64,000 bases of DNA from Camarhynchus parvulus (lineage: Eukaryota; Chordata; Aves; Passeriformes; Thraupidae). The stretch is taken from assembly GCF_901933205.1 (NCBI RefSeq), contig NC_044571.1, positions 60,263,994 to 60,327,993 on the forward strand, in the 5' to 3' direction. The translations under genes and the position numbers were made by a program. This document shows positions 12,956 through 24,550 of the stretch, one piece after another (within the stretch, counting starts at the first letter, position 1; each line of letters opens with the position of its first letter). The notes under the pieces were generated by a model that searched no databases, was not told the origin of the DNA, and saw only the letters and a program-made list of their open reading frames with translations.

Positions 12956-15900
12956 ATTTTTTTCCCCTACATGTCTGGGATTAGAAGAAGTATGAGAAGT
13001 TATGTAATGTTTAAAATTCCATCACATTCCCCTAACTGGTGATAAATATGGATTTTGATGTTAGGGATATGGTCGTCTATTAATCTGATCAGCATTTTTC
13101 TGTTTTTAAAGTTAGTCCCTTTAGAAATATTCCTGTAACTCCTTGGACATAATTTTTTTTTTTTCCTCAGAGATCCTGAGATGATATTGAGTTGCTTGGG
13201 AAATTGGATTTGTCAGCTTTATTTCTGGTGGCTGTCTACATTAATTTTATAATTAAAACCCAAAGATGTGTGTCTAATATGTGTAAATCTACAAAAAGCA
13301 GAAAGAGGAAGAAGTGTGCTAAAGCCCATAAAAAAGAAATAGTTTGACACATGTCAGTGCTACGTTTCAGTGCAAGAAAGGAAATATTTTTTTGGCAGAG
13401 AACTCAGAGATTATGTAGGAAAAAAACTTGTGAATCTGAAAATTAGTCTGTGAAGTGTTTGTAGTCACAGTCAGTTTTTGCTAAAACATTCAAATACAAA
13501 TTATTGGATTGCAGATTTGGTATGCACTACAAGTTTTGCTCATTTATACACAGATCATATATGTTCACAGATCATTTTGTATACAAGGCTGGGATATGGA
13601 AGGAGAAAAAAGTTGATTCAGGGAGCTCCTCTCCTACCCACATCCTCTCAACTTCATTTTTCCCTGATTCTGATCATTCAAGAAACCTTAAGCAAGGGGA
13701 AACACACATTTCCCCGTCCTCTCCTCTGTTCTATGACGCTGTTCTAATGCTTGGCATTATTACTCACCACACATATTATAGTAAACTATTTACTTTGTCT
13801 GCAGCATCACGACCTTTGTGTGGCTTGCCTCCTTTGTGGATGATGTGAATAAGTCACTGCCTGTGTGTGCCAGCAGTGGCAGTGTTGTCTGCTGACTGGT
13901 ATCTTCGAGAAGTGATGTTGCTTTTGAGGGTAGCAACACCAAGGAGATGCTCTGCAGGCTTAGGAGCACCCCAGGAAACAGCAATTACAGTTCCTACCAC
14001 TGAAAACCTTCCTCAAGTGGCAACATTTTCCAGATGTTTCCTTGTTGCACTGAAATCAGAAGGCTGGAGGGAGGCTAGCCTTTCCAGTGAGGTCTAGCAT
14101 TTCCAGTGAACCACAGCTGAAGTTGGATCCATAAACTCAGCACCCCCTTAACGAGGAGGCAGTGCAGGATTGTGGATGAGCGCTAGATCTGTCTGCTTGA
14201 GAGCTAAACTGGGATGAGATAAAGTGACTGCCAAGAAACATTCTCCAGCTCTCTGTGCTGTGAATAAAGTCATCACTGGCTGGATGTTGTAACCCTTGGT
14301 TTTCCAGCAGCTACCTGCAGTGAGGACCAAGTGCGCTTTCCCCATGTTTCTTCCTCCTGAGCTGACTGCAGTCTCACATCTCTTGTCATGATGCCTGAAA
14401 AACAGTGTCCCTGGTGATAGCTGGAGGCTGGTTCTTGTTTACCAGCATAACTGGGCTGAGAAAGTGAGGTCCAGTCCTGTTTACATGGGACTTGCTGGCT
14501 GAAGGCTGGATTCTGCCCCTACCTGCCAGATGTCAGATGGAGGCTTTGTAGCTGCTTTTCCAGTCATATGGCACAAGCCTTGAGTCACAGTTGCTCTCCT
14601 GAATTTAGATACTGTGGGAGTAGTGTCAGTTCCTGAAGCTAGGTACTGGTAATCCATGGTCTCAATTAGACACTACAGATTAGACTTCTCGTTTCTCATA
14701 TTTGAATGAAAATTTAAGTGGTAGCTTTTGGTCCATCAGGATGAAATTACCCTGAGTAGGCAGCCTTTCATCTTTCAAGGCTAGTTAATATTATCCATTT
14801 ATATAAATCTTCATGGGTCCTCAATTGCATTTGCTCATTCCTTTCTTCTTTGTAAACTGGACAGATTGTAATTTACATGTAAATTTTCCCCTACATATGA
14901 GATTATTGTTAGATATATTTTATTTTGTGGCTTGGTAGACATATTTCTTTGCAATTCACCCCTACCTGCATGACTTACACTAAAATAAATATAAATCACA
15001 TAATGAGCAAACTGAAAGACCTGATGCACTGAGGAAAGAAGAAGCCATATGATCTGGAGGCCTCTCACACACATGCACAAATCCATGTCAATCTGCAGAC
15101 AGAAAGAGAAGGCATAAAGGCTGGATTAAGAAGACCTTAAGAAAGGTCTCTTTAGAATCCCAAGAAGAATGTCCTACCCACCCATGTGCTACACTTCAAG
15201 ACCTGTGTTTCTTCTGTTTCCTTATGTTACTCAGAATGTGAGTGACACTCAGAATTTGAATTCAGAGGACTGTAGCTCTCAATCAATTCTACACAAAGGT
15301 CTGGGGACTGTCTGAAACCCCAGAGTTAAGAGTACTGAGAAGCCGTGTGTGCACCTACAGCTGCAGGAAGGGGATCAGTCGAGTAGGTGTCCTTGGAACT
15401 TGTTGGATGGATGCAACCTTGCATGAAGTGATGGCAGCTGGGACACTGGGACATTTTGCCTATCCAGTAGATCAGCAGATGAAATACTCAGCTGGACAAG
15501 GACAAGGACAAGGAAAAATTAGGCTCTGCACTCTGGACCATAGCATGAAGTGGTGAGTGCATCCAGAGACAGGATATTCTGCAGAGTTAGTTGAGTGGCT
15601 GACATCCCTCACATCTTTGGCTCTATGTCCACATGACAGTGAAAGTCCTGGTTTTGATGGCTTTTAAAAGCAAATTCTTGGTAGAAAACAAGCATTGCGT
15701 GGTTAGGGTTTGGAGTGTTGCTGACTAGCTTTGGTATTGGGTTTGGTCACAAGATTCCCTTTTTCTCTGTTTGCTTGGTGACACCTCTCAGACACCCACT
15801 AGCTAAAAAAAAAAGTGAAGACTTGGGTCTTAGCCGAAGTCAGTATGTTGCCATGTAATATAACTGTGATTTGAGAGAACATTTTAGCAGTGAGTTATGC

Positions 15901-18900
15901 TCTATGTCGTGGCACAAAGTAGTGATTTCTCAACACCTCTGCTGGGAGAAGAGCCTTGGTACTCCTGCATAGCTTTAAACTTGTGCTCTTCCTGCCTAGC
16001 TGCAAAAGCGAGACTTTATGTATCCAGAGCTATTTTCTTTGTTACTTAGTTCTTAATGTAAGCTGCTACACTGCGTTCTTGTGGGATTTTGTGTGGCTTT
16101 TTTTGCCAGCCTAAACATTCTCATTTGGTTTGTTTCACAATGCATCAAATAAAGAGAGTTAATGAAAACCTTACTTTAGATCAGTTACACAGAAGAACAG
16201 TAGCATTGATCAGGGGTTTGCCTGCAAGGACCTTTCTATAACCTTCCCAAAGTCTTGAATTCCTCACATGACTTAATCTCTGGAACACCTTTTGTTTTCT
16301 TCTGAACGTGGTTGCATGTGTGGTTTGGGGAACATGAAACAAGTGTGGGCCAAATGGGTCTGGGAGATGACACCTTATTCTGGTTATTTCTGGAAACGTT
16401 TTTGCTGCTCCTTCTCCTTTGGAAATTGTAAATAAAGTAATTTCAAGGCTTGTAGCAAATTTAGGAAGAAGTTGTCCAAGTTCTTTCTCCAATTTGGATC
16501 CACCCACTATTGCTGCAGATCACCCATAGTTTCCTGTTGATGGTACAGCTTGTTAAATGCCTGAAAAAAGGCTTGAACTACCTCTAAATTAACTTTTCCA
16601 AAGAGGACAGCCCAGATTGTATCATATTGCTCAACCTGGAAGCAGCAAGTAGAGTGGATTGAGCTGGGCAGAGGCTATACAGTCACAGCCGTGATGTCTC
16701 CTGTGGCCAAATTAGCCTGCTCACTGCTTGTGGGGATGTGTACTGTGTGACAGTCACATCTCTAGCTGCCCATTGATTAGGCCTCTTTCCCCAGACCCAT
16801 CCAGATCACCCTCTGGTGTCTTTCTCAATGCTGCATATGACAGAAATCTCAGCATTCTTGGAAGAAAGACAAAAATTTAAGGTCTCAATCGCAAACATAT
16901 ACAGATTTCCTGATCGCATGACCAGTGTACGTCACTGAACTTCTGACCATCTGCCCAGGATTTATTCCTGTAAATAAAAAGCTCTGCACTGCAGAAAAGT
17001 AACAATTCTGTGTGACTGCCCAGTTCCATTTCACCTGGGCACAGACTTTCACACTCTTCTTTGCACATTTGAACTGCAGAGACCACAAATATCAAACAAA
17101 GGCTGCAAATCCTGCATTGCTCCTGTTCCTGACTGTAAACCTCTGAAACAGTGGGGATTTCAGCCTCCACACTGAAATCTCTTAAAAGGGGAAGACTAAT
17201 AAAGTACTCACAAAGGATAATACTCTTTTTGCATTGCTTCTCCATTTCCCTGTACTAACATTTTTTAGGAGCATCTCATGGCTATAAACTGGGAGGGGTT
17301 TTCTTTAGACTTAAAAATCCCATCTCAAAACATTCTGTGTAGATATAACATGAGCTCTTCTCTGTCTTTTCTAATAGGATGAATCTTTTTGCCAGCTATG
17401 TACTTCCAAATCTTCTTGCTGACTGTGAAGACTGAGGGAGAAGAATGGGGTCACCAGGATATATTTGTGCTTCAAGAAAGCCTGCCTTCCCCTCCTCTGT
17501 CATTGGATAATTTCCTTAAAACGGTGGTTTATCCATTTTACAGATCAGAGATTCAAATCCAGCCCTGAAACTAAAGTTTTAACTAGCAGAAGTTCTATGG
17601 ACTCAAATCAGGGTCAAATGTGCATTCTGCAGATGTCCCCTTCCTCTGCAGTTGGGATAGATGAAGTAAGGAGTTCATAGGGATGGAAATGAAATGGCAG
17701 GTGATTTCTGTAGACCTCTGCTGGGACAATAATAGATGTCTTCCCTGTGCTGCCCTGTGGACAAATAAAACACCCGTTTCCAGAGCTGTCAGTCAAGAAC
17801 TTCTCAGGGTAGGAAATGTGTTTTAGAAAACTTGGGCTGTTGAGACACCATCTGGCTTCTTTCTCTGTCAGTGTGCTTTACTGCGCAAAACGGGCTTCAG
17901 TACCGCCCTGCAAAGCAGCTCCTGCCTTGCAATTCTTTATTGGACAAATCAGCCTTGGACAGGTGGCATGATGCTTACCCACAGCTGTTCTTCTTCTCAA
18001 GAAAAAAGTGTATTTTCCACCCTGATGAGACTTTAGCGCTTTTTTGTCTCCATCTAACCAAGGTAACAAGTTCAACCAAGGTGACAGCCAGTCAGAGTGA
18101 AGGGGTGGAAATGACACCCTGGAATGAGTTCTGATTACCTGGCAAATGCCTGCTTTCCATGAGTAACATATATTCTGACTAAACTTCAAGGACAAGGAAA
18201 ATGTTTTAGCTACATCACCATCAACCAGTGAGCTGGTAGAGCTAGAGATGCAGATTTTTCTTGCAGGAAAGGGCTCCTCTGCAATTGGAAGTAAGCATTA
18301 TCTGAGTTTATTTTTGGGATATAGCCAACTACAGAGTAATTTTAGATGGTTCCTCTTTACAGAGTCTCAGTCACAACACCTGAGGCAGCTGACTCCATGG
18401 GCAGAACTAGCTGAGGAAATGCACAAACTCTCATAAATTCAATACCACCATAGTTTACAATGATTTTTACTATGAAATTTTATCTCTTCTTCTTCCTTGT
18501 TCCCCCTCTTCGTTTATAAGTCTTCTGGGATGCCCTGGGATTTGCGTGGGTTTTTTTGATGGAACGCCAGGTTCTAACAAAATCCCTCCAGTCTCTATTT
18601 TTAATCCTATTTTATGGTCTTCTGTTGCTTCACTCACATTTCCTCTCACAAGCGTACCATGTCTTCCCCCTGTGAAATGCAAGTCAGCTTTTAACGTCAG
18701 CAATCAGATCTGCAGAGTGTACAAGTTTTCCAGCCTCCTCCCCAGACACAACCAGGCTAATCAGTTGGATTCAGCAAGGAGCAGTGATAAAAACAGAAAT
18801 GCACCAGAGGGTTAATTTTTAAATACAACAACTCTAATATGGGAACTGATTTTTCTGTGGAAAGTTAAAAAAAAAAAGAAAAAGTGAGGGAAAACTTACC

Positions 18901-21900
18901 TAGTTAAGTGTATATTATATTATACTGAGCTATTTCAGAGCAACTGCTTGAGATTTTTCTGGCCTTAAATCCTGGAGCAGCCCTTTAAATTCATAGCCTA
19001 TATTCTTCCAAATTAGCTGGTCTTTGCAGGCAAGCCCTCAGCTACCTTATTCTAAAGTTCTAAAATAGACAAACCAGTGTCAACGCCAATGCCCAAGGGC
19101 CTAACTCAGCCAGCTTTCCACATTAAAGGCATTATGCCTCGTCTGCATCAGACTTTTAAAATGTATCAGCTAATATGTGCTAATGACACGCATTTAAACC
19201 CTAGTCTAGACAAAGCCTGTGCGATTGCCCTCTGAATGCTTGATGCGATCCGAACACCCTGACAGCAAATCTGATTGCCCCATTTTAATCATGAAAGGCT
19301 ATAAACATCTGAGAGTTACCCAGACCTACCCCATAGCGAAGAACGGGGCTGTGCATGGGATCTAAGCCTCAAAATATCCTCATGGGGTGAGACCTTTGGC
19401 CTTGCACAAGCAAGCCTGTCAGTGGGGATAAAAAAGCCAGGCTTTAGCAGACAGAAACGTATCTATGCAGAGGAATCTATTATACCAGGATGAAGAAAAC
19501 GACCCAACAGCAATTCACTTGTGCTACTGCTTTGACATTGGTGATCAGCTCACAGTCTGACAGCAATAGGAGGCAAAGAGTTGAATTGGAGCAGAGATGT
19601 GGCTGTGTGTCTGTATGCTATAAATGGATCAGTTTAATTCAAGTAACAGTTTTTCTCCACACATTTTAAAGCAAGTTTTGAAATATTGGAAAGGATATTA
19701 AAAAAAAGGATGCAATGATTCGAGAAAGGGAAGATAAATGCTTTATTGCAAAACACTTAAAAACTCAATCTGTTTAGCTTATGAGAAAGAATACTGAGAA
19801 GTAAATAGACTACAATATATAAATATCTTCATGGGGAGAAAATATGCAGTACTAAAGGAATATTTAATCCTGCAGAGAAAAGCAAACCTGGCTAGAAGAA
19901 GCCAGAAAAAATGAAGTTAGGAAGTTAGGATCCAATTTTGACAGCACTAATCTCTTTTAAGAAACTATCAAGCAAAAAATATCTTTTTAATCAGTTGATA
20001 ACCTTGATTATGGCTGGATGCTTTTATGGCAGGTGTATTTTAATCCACCTTATGCTATTGGGATCACTACAGAATTAACAGTGACATGGCTAAGGCATGA
20101 GCAGTCCAAGGCAATGCTTTTTTTAGGCTTCAATGTTATGTGTATAAAAGTACATAAATTGGCAAGAAGTACTTACCAACCAGAAGTCTGAGCAAATGGT
20201 TGTAATATGTCTGTGTTATGATTACAGGAATGCTGTCTGCTAGGTTTAAAGAAATATATACCTTTTTCTTCTTGCTGCCCCACAGATATCGCCTTTGAAA
20301 GGGCATCTGACATTGGAGTCAGCTTATTAAACCTGAAAGGCACAGTGTTACCCAGTGTGAGGCAGAATACTTAATCAAAGATACTCCTGAGCATATCTAT
20401 TTGATTTTGCTTACAAATTCAATGTAATGGGTTTATAAAGTCAGAGTATCTGTACCTTGTAAGCATAATTTCCTGATCTGGCTGTTTTTTCAGTTGACTT
20501 ACTTGGTATTGAAACATTCAGTTTTAACTCAGTAAACACATAGTCAGTTTTTGCTGTCCAAGCAGTCGCACACAGAACCAGAAAGAATTTGATGCTGTTT
20601 CTACTTTCTTTTTGAGGGAAAAGTTAGAGCAAAAGAGCTGCAGAACTTGGCAGGATAACCAGAGTGACAAGTCAAGGGACAACTTATACCTTTTCACAAA
20701 AAAAAAAAAATATCCCAATAAAAGTCTTACACTTTTAATGCTGAACACTGAGATGCATTTAAATGGAAAAAGTGGACATCAGTTCTACGTCAGACCTGGC
20801 TAATTACTTGGTTAGAGGGACCAAAAGAATATCCAAATCCGACATTCTCCTTTCCCTCCTCTCAAAAAATCTCCTTCCCCAAATCTGCTCATATCATCCT
20901 AGAACATTTTTGTCATACTAACACTGACTGTCAAAGCCATTCTGATTTTAAATAAAACAATGCTTGCAAGACCAGAATTTTTACTTAAACAAACCACCCA
21001 GAATGCTCTTACAACCAATTTTCTAGCTTTAGATTCCATAGCATTTGTTGCACATCATGTGTAGCTAAATGTAGCATAGCTTGATACAGGATTTTCTCTA
21101 AATCTCAGTATAGCTGTTCCTTAAGTGAATGTGATGCTCTGGTAGTCCTGAACATGCAAGTTTTGCCCTAAACACACACACTTCAATAAACAATTGACTC
21201 CACTATGTATGAGGAGGTATTAAGAATTTCCTTTTCAGTGATGGGGATAATGCAGTCTTCATCAAACATGATCAAACATAAAACATCTCTTGTTGGCAGA
21301 AAATGCAGCTTAACAGAGAGGTTACACTTATCCCCCTTGAATGTGCAAGGTTAAATGCACATTTGTCCAGGAGGTTTTGCACAGTGTATCTCTTAATCCT
21401 TCTAGTGGGAATCAGATACCGTGCAGTAAGAGGCTGGCCCCTCTAAGCTGATGAAAGTCACCCCTTGCAGATACCAGTCCAAGACAGTTCAAAGCTGAAG
21501 ATGGTCTGAAAAGTCTCTCCTGGGAGAACAGGAGTTCAGGCCAACCTAACTTAAAACTCAGTGCAAAATGCCCTCAGCATGTTTGGGCAGTTAGAAATCA
21601 AATCTTCTCCTGCTTCATCAGTCCCTGTTTGAGAAGAGGGGGCACTGCTATAACTTTCTTCCATAACTTGCAGTTGCATGCCAGGCTGTTGCTCAGTCTC
21701 ATCTCTTGAGCTCATGGTTAGCCTGATGTGATACCTCTTTGGCCCTTCCCCCTCCCCCTTGTTGTGAGATTTCGTAACTGGGTTTGAGTCTTTGCCAAAT
21801 GGCCATCATCCTTCAACCTGACTCAGCTGCAGAAACTTGCTTTAGGTCTTGTGGGGACCTATGAGGATCATCTAATTCAATTGCCTGACCACATCAGGGC

Positions 21901-23599
21901 TGACAGAAAGTTAAATCACATCATTAAAGGCACTGTGCAATGTCCTCAAACACTGACAGCCTTGGGGCATTGATCACCTCTCTGGCCAAACACATCCCAG
22001 TGTTTGGCCACTACCTCAGTAAAGAAATGCTCCCTAATGTCCAGTCTAGGTGGCTTTCCTGTATAAAAAAATCCTATATCAAATCCTGTATCAAAAGTGG
22101 CTTTCTCATTATTAATCTCATTGCATTAACTGCAGAACTCCCAGCTGGATATCCCAAGAGTCATCATAGGGACATTTCAGGACCTAAATGATGGAGCTCA
22201 ACTTTTTAATCCAATTTGCCCCAAAGTACACAAAGTTAAAGTTAGTCCTTGGGCCTGACCTGATAACCATTGAGGATCTCCCTGGATTTCAAGTTTTCAA
22301 CTGATACATTACAATATTACAGGATGACTACATGCTACTCATACTCAAAGTTTAGATCTTTGGCAGTATCTAAAAGCCAGTTAAGGAGGTCCCCTTTTAG
22401 CTGATACTATACAAGGGCTAAAAAGGTACCAGTCTAAAGCTCTGATGGTCTAGACAGACATGAAAAACCCATGAAGAAAAGGAAGAAGAAAAATACATTC
22501 AAAACAAATATAGTGATTAGGTTACAAGGCTCTGTTAAAAAAAAAAGTTTTCTGACTTTCTGGAATTGGAGTTGTTCTATGAGAAAGACAATGATCGAAA
22601 GGGAAAAAAAGGAGGAAGGACAAGGAAAGGAAGGACAGAATATAATGAATAAGTATGGCATGGAGTATGCTGAGGTGAAAGTTTTCTCACCCAGCCTAAG
22701 TGGCATCCATACACATTTATGTTACAGTACCTAAATACAAGCTGTCAGACCTAACACATTTATGTCAGAATTATTCATGAAATTGAATGATCTCAAGAGA
22801 GGAAAGAGTTATTACTTGGATTAAACTAGTTAATTTTCATTAACATAACTGGCATATAATTACTAGTTTCACCCAAGTAGCTTATCACAGGCTCTATAGC
22901 AACCATAATTGAGATGTACTTGATTTTTTAAATTTTGTGTGTACTGCCTGAAAGCATAATTTTTTCCCCATAATAGACCTGCTAAGCCTCTTTCTTTTCC
23001 CCTTTTGTACACAATTAACATTTCACTTAATATTTTTATATTCCAGGTAGATGCCAGAAGAGAAACAGATCTTAAAGTACCAATCACCAAAAGCCATGTT
23101 GGAGAGTTCCTTCACTCCTAAATGCATTTGACACTAATTGCTGTTTATTGAAGGACCTGAGTGAAAGCTCACTCTGACATGTATCTGGAGACTCCCTGCA
23201 TCTGTTTCAGCTTTCTCTATTTCCCACTGTTGGTGCTCCACTTCACAGGACCAGCTCTCTGGTGGCTGGCTCCTCTGCCTGCACAGGGGTGTGGCCAAGA
23301 CGGGGCTGCTGTTTCTTACCCACAGCAGTTCTTACCCAGCACAACAATGAAAACAGGAAATTTGAACATGTTCATTTTTCACCTATCTGTTCATTGAAAA
23401 ATAAAATCAAAGGTCCATGTTGCTACTTCCTCTACCAATATTTTAATCTCAGCTAATATTGCAAGCTCTTTTTTGGTTTATGATTCACCTAACAAAGTTA
23501 TCTGCAATTAATAGTTCAGGTAGGGGAAACATCTTCCAGAAATCTCTTGCTGGATCAATTAAAATTCAATAACATCAGAAGAAATACTTATGCAAACAA
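12956..23599. other. Intergenic DNA, proximal to ENOX1 3' end
   Basis: This stretch is mostly unique AT-rich sequence. Recognisable content is the CR1 fragment at 21846-22058, short duplications such as GAAGTTAG twice near 19912-19928 and GGACAA three times at 15494-15511, and a CpG-retaining segment near 19080-19350. No exon with matching splice sites or family similarity was found. Confidence 0.6.
21846..22058 (-). mobile_element. CR1 LINE 3' fragment, antisense to window
   Basis: The plus strand shows the reverse complement of a CR1 3' region. It contains AGGATCATCTAATTCAATTG, TGACCACATCAGGGCTGAC, AAACACTGACAGCCTTGGGG, CATTGATCACCTCTCTGG and TAAAGAAATGCTCCCTAATG, then CCAGTCTAGGTGG. The order and spacing match the CR1 family. 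It lies about 1.5 kb beyond the ENOX1 3' end. The following 130 bp (to about 22190) may be more of the same element but cannot be aligned by eye. Confidence 0.88.
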
Positions 23600-23615
23600 T
23601 ATGGTAGAAGTCATA

Positions 23616-23621
23616 TTTATT
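23616..23621 (-). promoter_or_regulatory. Candidate ENOX1 poly(A) signal (AATAAA)
   Basis: AATAAA lies on the minus strand about 0.8 kb after the stop codon. It is followed within 30 nt by a TATTGTTTG-like T/G-rich stretch typical of downstream elements. A second canonical hexamer 59 nt earlier (23680-23675) could serve as an alternative. Confidence 0.5.
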
Positions 23622-23740
23622 GATAAAAATTAATATATCTGCTATAAAATTTGTAACAGTAATGCAACTGAATATTTATTTTGATGCATAAACCTGAATG
23701 TTACATACCAAATACAATACAGTAACACTGGTTTCTTCCT

Positions 23741-23748
23741 TATTTACA
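23741..23748 (-). promoter_or_regulatory. Pumilio response element (UGUAAAUA) in the 3' UTR
   Basis: The minus-strand octamer TGTAAATA fits the Pumilio consensus UGUANAUA exactly and lies in the inferred ENOX1 3' UTR, 125 nt before the presumed last poly(A) signal. The sequence match is direct. A regulatory role is inferred, and an 8-mer can occur by chance in AT-rich DNA. Confidence 0.35.
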
Positions 23749-24418
23749 TGTTTATGAAAATTGATATGCAATCCATGTTAAAAGAACTTGTAATGGAGAA
23801 TAGTTACATTAGAAAAATAATATTCTTGATAAAGCATTCTTGAGGACTCCAATCACATTTTCAGGCCTCTTTCAATAAGGCAAAAATCCCTGGTACAGCA
23901 TATAACTTAATTTACAAAATACAATAACTTCAGACACATCTTCAAGTTTTCTTTTGGTATGCTTTTCCTCACTGTAAAATTATTCAATTCTCTTACTAAA
24001 CAGAAAGAACTTTCTATAACAAAACTTAATGAGTTCTATTACATATCACATAGAGATCGCTGTAGCTTAGCGACCATAGCCGGGCAATCTTTCCCCTTAA
24101 CTGTTTGCTCAATGAGCTTTTCTTAGATGTAGGACATGTAGTATTTTGAAATCATTATGACTGTGGTATCTTTCTTCAGTTTTCATAGGAAACAATCTGT
24201 CACATTTTGAAACTTTTTTTGAAATTTTATTTTATTTTAGGAACTGGTGCACAACTACATTTCCACTCACAAGAGAACGTCACAAATGTAACTAAAATTA
24301 GGCTTGGATAACTTTGAAAACATACTACTATGTGCCCAAACCCAAATTTCTTTAATACTTTATGACCCTGCCATGCTCTAGGAACTCTTCTTCTGCATAG
24401 CTTCATTACTAGTCACAG

Positions 24419-24550
24419 TCAGACAGTTTTAATTCCTTCAAAGGCACAAAACTTCCACCTCTTTTCCAGTGTTGCTCCTACACCAGTGAATTCTTGTTTA
24501 AACATGCGTGGCAGTCTCATCAAAAGCATTTCTATCTCATTTGCAGAGAT
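24419..24550 (-). CDS. ENOX1: ENOX1 terminal coding exon with stop codon
   Basis: The coding part of the last exon is 43 residues plus TGA (minus-strand stop at 24421-24419). It starts ISANEIEMLLMRLPRMF, continues with KQEFTGVGATLEKRWKFC and ends AFEGIKTV. The acceptor has a long pyrimidine tract (TTTTTTTCTTTCTTAG at 24566-24551). The block FTGVGATLEKRWK..FEG is the family signature at the extreme C-terminus. ENOX2 has MTGVGASLEKRWKFCGFEG, and MLLMRLPRMF is specific to ENOX1 (from memory). The last residue here is Val, where I remember Thr in human. The frame is intact and ends at the expected length, so this is a functional gene end rather than a pseudogene. The exon continues into the 3' UTR without a recognisable further splice site. 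Confidence 0.97.
   Translation of the reverse strand: MSANEIEMLLMRLPRMFKQEFTGVGATLEKRWKFCAFEGIKTV

Larger units (their letters stand above)
23600..24418 (-). other. ENOX1: Probable ENOX1 3' UTR (about 0.8 kb)
   Basis: The minus-strand sequence after the ENOX1 stop codon is strongly AT-rich and has no recognised interspersed repeat, as is common for a vertebrate 3' UTR. Minus-strand AATAAA hexamers lie at 24236-24231, 24231-24226, 23680-23675 and 23621-23616. The last of these is followed by T/G-rich sequence, making a cleavage site near 23595-23605 plausible. The far end is an estimate, since another AATAAA lies at 23149-23144. A UGUAAAUA Pumilio-type site is at 23748-23741. Extent and poly(A) choice are inferred, not seen in transcripts. 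Confidence 0.6.
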
